Assembly (NCBI RefSeq): GCF_014200455.1
Contig: NZ_JACHBW010000006.1
Coordinates: 1 to 64,000, forward strand
Direction of reading: 5' to 3'
Source: Paraburkholderia bannensis
GTDB taxonomy: Bacteria > Pseudomonadota > Gammaproteobacteria > Burkholderiales > Burkholderiaceae
DNA: 64,000 bases
Shown here one piece after another: positions 9,448-17,248 of the stretch. The notes under the pieces were generated by a model. The model saw nothing but the letters and a program-made list of their open reading frames with translations, ran no database searches and had not been told where the DNA came from. The position numbers and the translations under genes were made by a program. How positions within the stretch are numbered: the first letter of the stretch is position 1; each line of letters opens with the position of its first letter.

Positions 9448-9708
9448 ATGGCTGGAAAAAAGTACATCGTTGTGGGCGACACGCATAGCCACGGAGGTCG
9501 TGTCGTCGCCGGCGCGCCAAATTCACGGATCGCGGGAAAGGCGATTGCCCGTATCGGAGACGCGGCGGTATGTGCCATCCACGGGCCAACGGTCATTGTG
9601 GAAGGTTCGGGCAACGCAAAATATGACGGGCGTGCTGCTGCAACGGACGGTGATCTCCTGGCGTGCGGTGGTCGGCTGATAGCGAGTCAGACGACGACTG
9701 GTGGCTGA
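9448..9708 (+). CDS. PAAR-motif tip protein
   Basis: The 86-residue product is a single PAAR-like domain (GDTHSHGGRVVAGAPNS, IARIGDAAVCAIHGPTVIVEG, CGGRLIAS). PAAR proteins form the sharp zinc-bound cone on top of the VgrG trimer. It has no effector extension, so it is a structural cap. A good ribosome site (ACGGAGGAA) lies just upstream of the ATG. It sits 14 bp after the DUF2875 gene and so completes a VgrG-effector-adaptor-PAAR set. Confidence 0.9.
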   Translation: MAGKKYIVVGDTHSHGGRVVAGAPNSRIAGKAIARIGDAAVCAIHGPTVIVEGSGNAKYDGRAAATDGDLLACGGRLIASQTTTGG

Positions 9709-9749
9709 GCGACGCCGACGGTTGAATACGAGAAAGGGTGGGCAGGTGG

Positions 9750-11603
9750 ATGGCTGATCTGAAGGGTAGCTTTGAGCGGGAGCTTTTGCTCCTGCGCCGC
9801 GGACTTGCGGACTTTGGCGCGCGTAATTCGCGGGTCGCCGGACGGTTGTCGATGATGGGCGAGCATTCGGAGGACATGCACGTCGAGCGCATGATCCAGT
9901 CGGCGGCGCTGCTCAATGGCAGGATCAGGGAGCGTCTGGAGGACGACGTGCCGGACTTCACGGCGCCGTTACTTGAGGTGCTTTATCCTGAGTTCCTTCG
10001 TGCCTTTCCGTCGTGCTCGGTAGCGTGTTTCGAGCCCAGCGCTGGAGTTGAGCGGTTGGCCAAACCTTCCGTGATAAAGCGGGGCACTCATCTCACGACG
10101 CGGGTCGGCGAATACGGTTTTCGGACCGTCTACGACGTGTCGATGTCGCCGCTAGCCATCGACGATACGATATATCGGTTGCCATCAGCCGTCCCTGCAA
10201 GCGTGCAGTTGCCCGAGGGTGCTGCTGGCGTCTTCTCGATCAGCTTTGTCGTGCGCTCCGAATCGGTCTCTCTTGCTGATGCGGCCGGGGAGATCGCGCG
10301 GGTCTACATCGACGCGCCAGAAACTCCGACTGCGTCGATCATCGATGCGATCCTTTATCGAGGAAAGCGAGCCTTCATTGAGATCGATTCGAGCGGTCGC
10401 TGGAGTGCGCTGGAATCAGTGCCGGTCACGCCTGTTGGGTTCGCGGACGACGAGGCTCTCTTCACGCGGCCCGACGGCGAGGAATCGCAATACCGACTGC
10501 TGCTGGAATATTTCGGATGGCCCGTGAAGTTCCATTTTCTGGACTTCCATCTTGGCAAACTGCTACGCGGTCGTGCCATCAAGCGTCGCATAACCCTCCA
10601 CATTCCGGTTTGTGGTCTTCATCCTGAAACGGCGGCGGCGATCTCGCTGTACGGTCTGAATGCCTCCAATTTCAAGCTCCGATGCGCGCCGGTGGTGAAC
10701 CTCTTCCCATGCCCGGCGGAGCCGATCGCGCTAAAGGATGTGAATTTGCCCGCATATCCCATGATTCCTCAGGCTGTCTCCCCAGAGGGAGCGCAGGTTT
10801 GGGCGGTCGGCGGGGTGCGGCTCACTCGCGATACCGATGGAACGGCGGTGACCCGGGAGTTGAAGCCGCTCTATTCTCTCGACCATCATTCGGGTTTTGC
10901 CACGGCAACGAAAACGCGACCGGTTCTTTTCTGGACTGAGTCGCGTCATCAGGGCTACAAGGCTACGGAGGCGGCTGGCCAATGCCTGCTTTCATTCGTG
11001 ACTGTTGGCGGGGAGGAGGCCGAGCCGCCGCGCGACGAACAGATTGATGCCGCGCTGCTGTGCACGAACGGAAGCGCGCCGGCATCGATGCCATGGGGGG
11101 AGAGGGAAGGCGATTTTTCGTTTCCCGATCGCAGCGTGGCCGCGAAAATCACTTTGCTCCTCAGACCTACAGACAGCGCTGAGCGACATGTTCCCCGCAA
11201 TCAGTATTGGTATGTGATCCAGTGCTTGAGCGCTGGCCCGTTTAGCCTGGACCAGAAGGGTCTGCCATCGCTGAAGGCGCTTCTCGAAGGCCATGTGCCG
11301 TCTGCGGATCAAGCCTCAATCGCGCAGATCAACGCTATCGTCAGTCTTGCACGCGAAACGGCGATGGAGTGGATCGTCGAAAAGCCGCAATCGCGTATGG
11401 CGCGAGGCCTCCGGGTGCGCTTGGCGTTAAACGAGAGCGCGCTGACGGCTGTGCCAATTGTCGTACTCGCGCGCGTGCTCGAGAGCGTGTTCGTGCAATA
11501 TGCGCCTGCCCACAGCTTCGTACAACTCGTCCTCATCTCGGCCAACAACGGCGCAGAGCTTGCCCGCGGGCAACTGCTGCCCGGCGTTGTGCCTGTCATC
11601 TAG
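9750..11603 (+). CDS. tssF: T6SS baseplate subunit TssF, orphan copy
   Basis: The N-terminus matches TssF/ImpG/VasA: FERELLLLRRGLADFGARNS, HVERMIQSAALLNGRIR, then DDVPDFTAPLLEVLYPEFLR. TssF forms a wedge of the T6SS baseplate with TssG, TssE and TssK around VgrG. The length, about 617 residues, is normal. I choose the ATG at 9750 because the family starts just before the FERELLLLRR helix; a GTG at 9738 is the alternative. No tssG, tssE, tssK, sheath or clpV gene is present in the window, so this is a solitary tssF at the end of an effector operon rather than part of a structural cluster. Confidence 0.88.
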   Translation: MADLKGSFERELLLLRRGLADFGARNSRVAGRLSMMGEHSEDMHVERMIQSAALLNGRIRERLEDDVPDFTAPLLEVLYPEFLRAFPSCSVACFEPSAGVERLAKPSVIKRGTHLTTRVGEYGFRTVYDVSMSPLAIDDTIYRLPSAVPASVQLPEGAAGVFSISFVVRSESVSLADAAGEIARVYIDAPETPTASIIDAILYRGKRAFIEIDSSGRWSALESVPVTPVGFADDEALFTRPDGEESQYRLLLEYFGWPVKFHFLDFHLGKLLRGRAIKRRITLHIPVCGLHPETAAAISLYGLNASNFKLRCAPVVNLFPCPAEPIALKDVNLPAYPMIPQAVSPEGAQVWAVGGVRLTRDTDGTAVTRELKPLYSLDHHSGFATATKTRPVLFWTESRHQGYKATEAAGQCLLSFVTVGGEEAEPPRDEQIDAALLCTNGSAPASMPWGEREGDFSFPDRSVAAKITLLLRPTDSAERHVPRNQYWYVIQCLSAGPFSLDQKGLPSLKALLEGHVPSADQASIAQINAIVSLARETAMEWIVEKPQSRMARGLRVRLALNESALTAVPIVVLARVLESVFVQYAPAHSFVQLVLISANNGAELARGQLLPGVVPVI

Positions 11604-11616
11604 GACTTCCCGTCAT

Positions 11617-13047
11617 ATGAGCAGCACGCGTGTGAACGGATCCCCGTCGGCCAACCCGGAGCATTTGCCGAGCAAGGCGCTCGAACGCGCCTTGACGCGA
11701 CACAGCATGCACTTTGCTGATGGCGCGTGGAAGGGCTTGTGGATTGAGCAAAAGTTCACATGCGATAGGGGGCATGTCACGATCATTGCGCCGCGCAATC
11801 TGATCCGGCAGCGGGAGCAGGGTTGTCGCGTCTGCGCGAATGAGGCAGCGACATCGCGCGGCCATGAACTTGCAGCCGCGGCGGATTCCCGTTGGCTGGA
11901 CGCGCCGTGGAGGGGAACCGCTGCGCGCTACCGCCTGCGATGCAAGGCCGGCCATGATTGGTCGTGCGGCGGGCAGGCGCTGCAGCGTGGCGCTCGATGC
12001 ACTGAGTGCAAGCTTGAGCACACCAATCTGCCTGGCACGATGCTACGTGACGGTCTCGAACGCCTCGGTGCCGCCGCACGCGAGTACGGCGGCGTCTGTA
12101 TGTCGGATCAATACGACGGTGTGACTGGCCATTATCTCTTTCGGTGTGGAGCGGGTCACCGCTTCACAAAGACAGGGAATGCAGTCCTGTATGGCGGTGT
12201 ATGGTGTCCAGAATGTCCTAGGGATAGGATAGTCCTCGTTGACGGGCTGCAGAGGCTCCAGCGGGCCGCGAAAGACAATGGCGGTGTCTGCCTGTCTACG
12301 GAGTTTCGCGGAACTGGAGCCAAACATCGCTTCAGGTGCTCACACGGTCATGTTTGGTCCGCGCAGGCGGGCACGATCCTCTATTCGTCTGGGTGGTGCC
12401 GGCGATGCCGGTACGACGGCATGATGGCGCCAGAAGGGTTGGAGCGCCTGAAGAATGCAGCCGCACAACGCTGCGGTCAATGTCTTTCGCGCCGATACGG
12501 CGGTTATCACGGCAAGCACGAATTTAAGTGTGAAGCCGGACACCGCTGGAAGACCACGGCGCAGTCAGTGCTAAGGGGGGCGTGGTGTCCTCATTGCGCT
12601 GAGGCACAAGCGGGCTCGGCTTTATTGCTCAAGGATGGACTCGAACAGTTGCGCGCACGGGCCGCTGAGCCGGGCGGTGAGTGTCTCGACGAGGCCTACC
12701 TGGGCACGGTGCACCGGTATAAGTTCCGGTGCAGCAAGGGTCACGAGTGGTCGAGCAAAGGCGGTGCGGTTTTGCGCGGCCGGTGGTGTCAACGGTGCGC
12801 GATCGATGCCCAGCGGTGCACAATCGAAGAGGCGCGCGCCGTTGCGCACGAGCGCGGCGGGGAGTGCTTGTCGGAGATCTACGTGAATGCACGCGCACAT
12901 CTCGTCTGGCAGTGTCACCGAGGACACGTCTGGCCGGCCAATTTCGACAATGTGCGCAACAAGGGGAAGTGGTGCCCCGACTGCAAAGTACTGAACATGA
13001 TCAGTAGCGCAAAATCGAAGGCGCGCGCCCGGTTGGAAGCGCGCTGA
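11617..13047 (+). CDS. Seven-repeat zinc-ribbon (treble-clef-like) protein, function unknown
   Basis: The 476-residue protein is built from repeats with the pattern CxxGH, a 13-17 residue gap, then CxxC (often WCxxC). First cysteines fall at about 49, 109, 177, 241, 305, 372 and 433, so the later units repeat every 61-68 residues. From the third unit on, each is preceded by a helix such as DGLERLGAAAREYGG and a CLSxxY strand. All seven CxxGH and CxxC pairs are intact, predicting seven metal sites. The pattern resembles the probable zinc-ribbon families PF14311/DUF4379 (from memory). There is no signal peptide or membrane helix. It lies 13 bp after tssF, as the last gene of the T6SS operon. 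It may be an effector, immunity protein or nucleic-acid binder; none of these is shown. Confidence 0.85.
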   Translation: MSSTRVNGSPSANPEHLPSKALERALTRHSMHFADGAWKGLWIEQKFTCDRGHVTIIAPRNLIRQREQGCRVCANEAATSRGHELAAAADSRWLDAPWRGTAARYRLRCKAGHDWSCGGQALQRGARCTECKLEHTNLPGTMLRDGLERLGAAAREYGGVCMSDQYDGVTGHYLFRCGAGHRFTKTGNAVLYGGVWCPECPRDRIVLVDGLQRLQRAAKDNGGVCLSTEFRGTGAKHRFRCSHGHVWSAQAGTILYSSGWCRRCRYDGMMAPEGLERLKNAAAQRCGQCLSRRYGGYHGKHEFKCEAGHRWKTTAQSVLRGAWCPHCAEAQAGSALLLKDGLEQLRARAAEPGGECLDEAYLGTVHRYKFRCSKGHEWSSKGGAVLRGRWCQRCAIDAQRCTIEEARAVAHERGGECLSEIYVNARAHLVWQCHRGHVWPANFDNVRNKGKWCPDCKVLNMISSAKSKARARLEAR

Positions 13048-13053
13048 ATCGAC

Positions 13054-13311
13054 TTATCGGTCGTCGTGTAGCATCGAATTGGATTCGGACAGGTTGGTGC
13101 AAAGCACACCTGAGACCGGTTTATTCGTTGCGTTGTCTATGGCGGTGTAATGCACGCCAGTTTTTTCATTCCAGTCGCATACGCCAGGCGCCGGGCCGCC
13201 AATCTTGACGTTGTGGATTGGGTAGGCTCTCAGTGCGTACTCGGCGCTGTCGTTCGATACGCAGGCCGACAGGGCGGCGCAGATCGCGACCAATAGGGTG
13301 GCTCGAAGCAA
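13054..13311 (-). CDS. Small secreted lipoprotein, unknown function
   Basis: The 85-residue product begins with a lipoprotein signal (LLVAICAALSACVSN, lipobox LSAC). The mature part is short and polar, with two further cysteines (GVCDWNEKTG and GVLCTNLSES) that could form a disulfide. It would sit in the periplasm on a membrane anchor. The gene converges on the zinc-ribbon gene, with only 6 bp between the two stop codons. Small lipoproteins of this kind occur as immunity proteins near T6SS effectors, but nothing in the sequence proves that here and it is not in the operon. Confidence 0.7.
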   Translation of the reverse strand: MLRATLLVAICAALSACVSNDSAEYALRAYPIHNVKIGGPAPGVCDWNEKTGVHYTAIDNATNKPVSGVLCTNLSESNSMLHDDR

Positions 13312-13647
13312 TCTAGTCTCCTTTAAAAAGCGACAATATGCCTTTGAACAGTCGCGGTAATTGAACGACCGATTATACGTCCTATAAATTCTGATTATTT
13401 TTCGGGCGCCCAGTCCGATCAGCGGCGCAGTGAGATAGCGATTCGCAGGCGAAGTCGGCGCGATAACCTAGCGTCGGTGCGCGAGTGGCGCGCCGCTGAC
13501 GGCCACAGATCCTGCAGCGCACCCTCACCGCCGGATTGTCGACGAACTTGGCCCTGATGTCGAAGGTCCGCACCTGGCCGGAAGGCGCTGCCCAGCAAGG
13601 CTTTCAGGGTTTTTCCTGAAAGTAACGCCCAAACCGCCGGTGCGCGC
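13312..13647. other. Intergenic region, no supportable gene
   Basis: The first part is the promoter side of the lipoprotein gene. From about 13,380 to 13,640 several short overlapping frames are open on the minus strand, none with a recognisable product or ribosome site. The stretch precedes an SDR gene remnant and may be the border of the island. Confidence 0.4.
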
Positions 13648-13866
13648 ATGCAGCGTACGGTCGGGAGCAGCGGCAAACAGGCGGGCGACCCGAAGCGCGC
13701 GGCGCTCGCGATGATTCGCCTGCCCGAAGTGGAGAAGCCGCCCCGCCATCTGGTGCTGGGTGCATTTGGCGTCGATGCGGTGGCGGCGCGCTTGCGTGCT
13801 GCCCTCGCCGATATCGACGCATGGCGCGATACCCGTATCGCGACGGATTATCCGCAAGGAGAGTGA
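13648..13866 (+). pseudogene. C-terminal remnant of a short-chain dehydrogenase
   Basis: The 72-residue frame matches only the end of a classical SDR: GKQAGDPKRAALAMIRL, PPRHLVLGAFGVDAV and ALADIDAWRDTRIATDY correspond to the usual last helices, the xxPPxHLxLG strand and the terminal helix. The NAD(P)-binding and catalytic parts are absent upstream. The gene has therefore been cut, probably at the right edge of the accessory island. Confidence 0.65.
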
Positions 13867-13869
13867 GCT

Positions 13870-14520
13870 TCAACCCACCGCGATCATCAGCGCGCCGGTG
13901 GCCACCAGCGCGCCTTGCCAGAGCCATTCGAAATTGATCCAGCCGCGCCTGAGGATGCCCAGACCCAGGTATTCATAGGCGAGCAGCGCGATGGCGGCGG
14001 TGGTCGCGAGCGTGACGACCGTATGCAGCGCGGTAAACGCCGCCGATACCAAAAGTGGGCCGCCCACGCTCACGCCGCTGCCGCACACGGGCAGCAGCGC
14101 AGGCATCAACATCAGCCCCGCGCCGTGCAGTGTCGCCATCAACGCCGACCACGCGGCGAGCGCGACAAAGCCCGCCGTCATGCCAACCCGCACGCGATGC
14201 CGGTGCCCATAAGCGTGCTGCCACGCGGCCCAGCCGATCAGCAGCGCGCCCAGCGCCCAATGCAGCCCGCTATGCGCGAGCTGCGGGGCCCAGGCGCCGA
14301 GCAACGCGATTGAGCTCGTGAAAAGCAGCACGGACGCCGCATGACCGAGCGCGATAGGCGGCAGCGCCAGCAGCAGCGCCGATCGACTGCCGCGCTGCAG
14401 GCCGAGCGCAGTCGCGAAGAGCCAGCCCATCGCAGGGTTCACACCGTGAAAGACGCCGCTGGCGACCACGGCGCTCCACGCCGCCCAATGCGAGCCAAGG
14501 CTACCTGCGACGTTGTCCAT
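13870..14520 (-). CDS. Multi-pass membrane protein with an N-terminal HGxNP motif
   Basis: The 216-residue product has about six hydrophobic segments. The first contains VVASGVFHGVNPAMGWLF, a conserved-looking His-Gly-x-Asn-Pro motif. Histidines recur in YGHRHRVRVG, ATLHGAG and TALHTVVTL. Such His/Pro-containing helices are seen in NicO/HupE-like metal transporters, but I cannot assign this one to that family with certainty. The gene begins 11 bp after the stop of the selenium-binding-protein homologue on the same strand, so the two are probably co-transcribed. Confidence 0.75.
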   Translation of the reverse strand: MDNVAGSLGSHWAAWSAVVASGVFHGVNPAMGWLFATALGLQRGSRSALLLALPPIALGHAASVLLFTSSIALLGAWAPQLAHSGLHWALGALLIGWAAWQHAYGHRHRVRVGMTAGFVALAAWSALMATLHGAGLMLMPALLPVCGSGVSVGGPLLVSAAFTALHTVVTLATTAAIALLAYEYLGLGILRRGWINFEWLWQGALVATGALMIAVG

Positions 14521-14531
14521 GCCGGGCGTTG

Positions 14532-15926
14532 TTACGGATAGCAGTACGAATCAGACGAACAGTCGCCGCCTTCAAGCCGGATCTGATGCGGCGGGTGCGT
14601 CTTGGGCCATTGCACGAAGAAGCGCTCGTCGAAATCGATTCCGCCGTCAAGACCGGCATCGAGCTTGACCATCCAGCCGTCGATACCTTGCGGATAGAAC
14701 TGTGCGTCGATGGCGCCATACAGCGAGTTCGTGAAATAGACGCGGCGGCCGTCGCGACTGACCTCGACCATCTGCGGGCCGCCATTGAGCGCGCGACCCG
14801 GCGCGGCGGGATGCGCAGCGCTGGAAACGATGCCGCCTACGCGCACCTTACCCGTGAGTTTGGGATGTTCGGGATCCGAAACATCGTATTGGCGCAGGTC
14901 GCCGGTGCCCCAGCACGCCACGTAGAGAAAGCGGTCGTCGAGCGAAAGCGCGATGTCGGTCACGAGCGGCGGCACGGCCGAAAATCCCTTGAGCATGGGC
15001 GGCAGCGTTTCGGGATCGGCGGGCTCGGCGGGAATTTCGATGATCTTGCGCGCGGCCCATTGGTCGCCATCCCGATACCACTGCCAGATCGAGGCCGAAA
15101 GATCCTTCAGGCTGATGACGGAATTCACGAAGCCATAGGGCCTGGTGGGATCGTGCGCGGGGCGCAGTTCGAACACGAGCTGGTTTTCCGCGCCAAAATC
15201 GAGCACCTGTTTGTGCTTGCGCGTATGCAGATCCCAGAAGTGCAGGCGGTGGCCATACTGACCGCCAAGCAGAACTTCGGGAACGAGCCCGTTTTCGAAG
15301 GCCGCCGGCAGGCCCCATTCGCTCGTCACGAGCGTGTCATAACCCAGATGCCACCAGCCGTCGTAAGCCAGTTGTTGAGGACCCCGTTCGATTTCCCATC
15401 GACCGAGAATGTCGAAACTCTCGTGATCCATCAGAAAGATGCCGCCGGGCGCTTCGCCTTCGGCATTGGCGAGTGCGGTCACATAAATGCCATCGGGGCC
15501 GCAGTGTACGGTATGCGGGCGCGAATAACCCGCACGCTGCGCGACGTCTTCCGGCTCATGCACGCGCACGATGGAAGGGCGGCGCGGGTCGGGCTTCGTA
15601 TCGACGATATGAATGCGCGAGGAGCGCAGCCCCGGCACGATCAGATAGCGGCGTTCGGTGTGTGCGTGCGGCGCGTTCGGGCAGAGGCACGAACTGCAGG
15701 CGTTCCAGCCGAAGTGATGGAGTTCGTCGCCGGTATTCGGCATTGGCAGGCGGTGGACGATGCGGCCGTAGTCTGGCGAGGCCGGGTCGAGATCGACCAC
15801 GTCGAGCGTATCGGGGACGCTGCCGGTTGGGTCGAAACTCGCGACCCAGGCGAGCGTTTCCGCTTTCGCTTCGGCCGCCAGTCGCGCGGAGGGATAAAAG
15901 CTCGGGTCCGGCTTCCATGTCGCCAT
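14532..15926 (-). CDS. Selenium-binding protein (SBP56/SELENBP1) family, probable methanethiol oxidase
   Basis: The 464-residue protein starts at the ATG at 15924-15926, where AGGAGG lies 6 nt upstream; the open frame beyond this start is non-coding. It begins with the family sequence DPSFYPSARLAAEAKAETLA and has the cysteine motif HHFGWNACSSCLC at residues 70-82. Beta-propeller segments follow (GGIFLMDHESFDILGRWEI, HRLHFWDLHTRKH, DDRFLYVACWGTGDLRQYDV). Bacterial members (MtoX) and human SELENBP1 oxidise methanethiol to formaldehyde, hydrogen sulfide and hydrogen peroxide and need copper. The bacterial enzymes are often periplasmic, but no signal peptide is visible here, so the location is uncertain. 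It is first in a two-gene unit with the HGxNP membrane protein. Confidence 0.9.
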   Translation of the reverse strand: MATWKPDPSFYPSARLAAEAKAETLAWVASFDPTGSVPDTLDVVDLDPASPDYGRIVHRLPMPNTGDELHHFGWNACSSCLCPNAPHAHTERRYLIVPGLRSSRIHIVDTKPDPRRPSIVRVHEPEDVAQRAGYSRPHTVHCGPDGIYVTALANAEGEAPGGIFLMDHESFDILGRWEIERGPQQLAYDGWWHLGYDTLVTSEWGLPAAFENGLVPEVLLGGQYGHRLHFWDLHTRKHKQVLDFGAENQLVFELRPAHDPTRPYGFVNSVISLKDLSASIWQWYRDGDQWAARKIIEIPAEPADPETLPPMLKGFSAVPPLVTDIALSLDDRFLYVACWGTGDLRQYDVSDPEHPKLTGKVRVGGIVSSAAHPAAPGRALNGGPQMVEVSRDGRRVYFTNSLYGAIDAQFYPQGIDGWMVKLDAGLDGGIDFDERFFVQWPKTHPPHQIRLEGGDCSSDSYCYP

Positions 15927-16177
15927 CGCTGCCTCCTCTTCGATATGGTCGTAGCGCCTATCATGACCCAATTCGCAGCTTGGCGCTTTTTTAAACCGCT
16001 TATTCCTCGTGGATTCAAGCTTATGAGCAGCGGTGATAAAGCATGCGATTGTGCGTTCCGCGAAAACACTGAATTCGCCGCGCCGACATTTATCTGGCGC
16101 TCCGCTCTTTCTAGACTTAACACACCGGTTGGCAGCCCGCGCTGCGCCGAACAAGTCAAGTTATCGGAGGTGGAGTC

Positions 16178-16480
16178 ATGAAGTCGCTGATCAAGGCAGT
16201 CGCACTGGCCGCGGTGCTGGTAGCGCCAGCCGTTTCTTTCGCTCAATCGCAGGCCGACAATGGTCCCGTTACGCGTCAACAGGTGCGTGACGAACTGAAG
16301 GCGCTCGAATCGGTGGGTTGGCGCCCGAATGTGGCGTCGCCGTTTTATCCCGACGATTATCAGGCTGCGAAGGCGCGTCTGGACGCGCGTAACGGCAGCG
16401 GTTATGGCCCCGCAATGGACGGCACCTCGCAAAGCGGCGCCGCGAGCAGCTACTCGCCGCCGGTGTATATGAACCGTTAA
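16178..16480 (+). CDS. DUF4148 secreted protein
   Basis: The 100-residue product has a clear Sec signal peptide (MKSLIKAVALAAVLVAPAVS, cleavage after FA at about residue 22). The short mature part carries TRQQVRDELKALESVGW and PFYPDDYQAAKARLDA, the usual DUF4148 pattern in Burkholderiales. The function of the family is unknown; members are small periplasmic proteins, often in many copies per genome. A strong ribosome site (CGGAGGTGGAG) precedes the ATG, and a clear terminator follows, so this is a single-gene unit. Confidence 0.92.
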   Translation: MKSLIKAVALAAVLVAPAVSFAQSQADNGPVTRQQVRDELKALESVGWRPNVASPFYPDDYQAAKARLDARNGSGYGPAMDGTSQSGAASSYSPPVYMNR

Positions 16481-16508
16481 GGTCTGTCGTAGCAGGCACA
16501 AGCGCTTG

Positions 16509-16544
16509 CGCCGCCCGGATGGCAACATCCGGACGGCGTTGTTT
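16509..16544 (+). terminator. Rho-independent terminator after the DUF4148 gene
   Basis: Two 12-nt arms (16509-16520 and 16527-16538, containing CCGGAT and ATCCGG) with one mismatch enclose a 6-nt loop and are followed by TTGTTTTA. It may also serve the converging tetR gene. Confidence 0.8.
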
Positions 16545-16556
16545 TATGCACAGACT

Positions 16557-17132
16557 TCAGTGCGAGGCCGATGTGTCGGCATCCTGATGTTCGATCCAGG
16601 CGAGCGTTTCGCTCAGCACCTCATCCGATAGTGCGGGATCGTCAACGAGGCGCGCGAGAATCACCGCGCCCACCATCGCCGACCAGCCGCCGATCGCCGC
16701 GCGCCGGGCTTGCGCGGCATCGTAAGCGCCGTCGCCCTGGCTGCGCGCGCTCAGGCGCTCGATCTGCTTCCTCAGACCCGCCGCCATCGCGGCGCGCGCC
16801 TCGGGGGGCTGACGCACCGTTTCCGCACCAAGCGCGGCCGTGGGGCAGCCATCGGCGATATTATCGCGATGCTCGCCCGACAGATAGCGCGCCGCATAGT
16901 GTGTCAGCCTGGTTTCCCCCGTCTCGCCCTGGCCGATCAGATGTTCGAGCGTCTGCACGATCAGTTCGTCCTTCGACTTGAAGTAGCCGTAAAAGCCGCC
17001 GTGCGTGAGCCCGGCGGCGTTCATCACGTCCGCAACCGTAACGGCGTCGTAGCCGCGCTCGCGAAAGAGCCGGCTTGCGGCTCCCAGAATTTTCTGGCGA
17101 TTGATCGCCACCTGCTCCCGACTGACTCGCAT
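16557..17132 (-). CDS. TetR-family repressor of the divergent SDR gene
   Basis: The 191-residue protein has an N-terminal TetR helix-turn-helix (RQKILGAASRLFRERGYDAV, VADVMNAAGLTHGGFYGYF, KSKDELIVQTLEHL) and a C-terminal ligand-binding domain of the TetR_C type (GCPTAALGAETVRQPPEAR). It probably represses itself and the divergent short-chain dehydrogenase. Two palindromes lie between the two start codons, one of them next to the TATAAT of this gene on its own strand. The inducer cannot be predicted. A GGAGGG ribosome site precedes the ATG. Confidence 0.93.
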   Translation of the reverse strand: MRVSREQVAINRQKILGAASRLFRERGYDAVTVADVMNAAGLTHGGFYGYFKSKDELIVQTLEHLIGQGETGETRLTHYAARYLSGEHRDNIADGCPTAALGAETVRQPPEARAAMAAGLRKQIERLSARSQGDGAYDAAQARRAAIGGWSAMVGAVILARLVDDPALSDEVLSETLAWIEHQDADTSASH

Positions 17133-17164
17133 CGCGCCCTCCGCACCGCATTTTCCTGCTTGAC

Positions 17165-17185
17165 ATTATACATGATGGCCATCAT
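17165..17185 (-). promoter_or_regulatory. tetR -10 box and adjoining operator O1
   Basis: On the minus strand a perfect TATAAT lies at 17165-17170. Just upstream of it, in the spacer region, is a perfect 14-bp palindrome ATGATGGCCATCAT (17172-17185). Binding there would block RNA polymerase, as in classic TetR autorepression. The matching -35 is weak. Confidence 0.65.
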
Positions 17186-17198
17186 CATTCTATCCTGA

Positions 17199-17218
17199 TA
17201 CATGATGATCATCATGTA
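17199..17218. promoter_or_regulatory. Operator O2, 20-bp perfect palindrome
   Basis: The palindrome has half-site TACATGATGA and shares the core CATGATG with O1; the two centres are about 30 bp apart. It lies 30 bp before the SDR start codon, well placed to repress that gene. Confidence 0.7.
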
Positions 17219-17248
17219 AAAATTCACGACACTCGAAGGAGTTTCACT

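Noticed and set aside
13382..13573. Short minus-strand frame with CRICGRQRR
   Set aside because: A single CxxC in an arginine-rich frame is not enough; overlapping frames are equally open.
14529..16181. 550-codon open frame opposite the SBP56 gene
   Set aside because: SBP56 on the other strand has full-length family motifs; the opposite frame has none.
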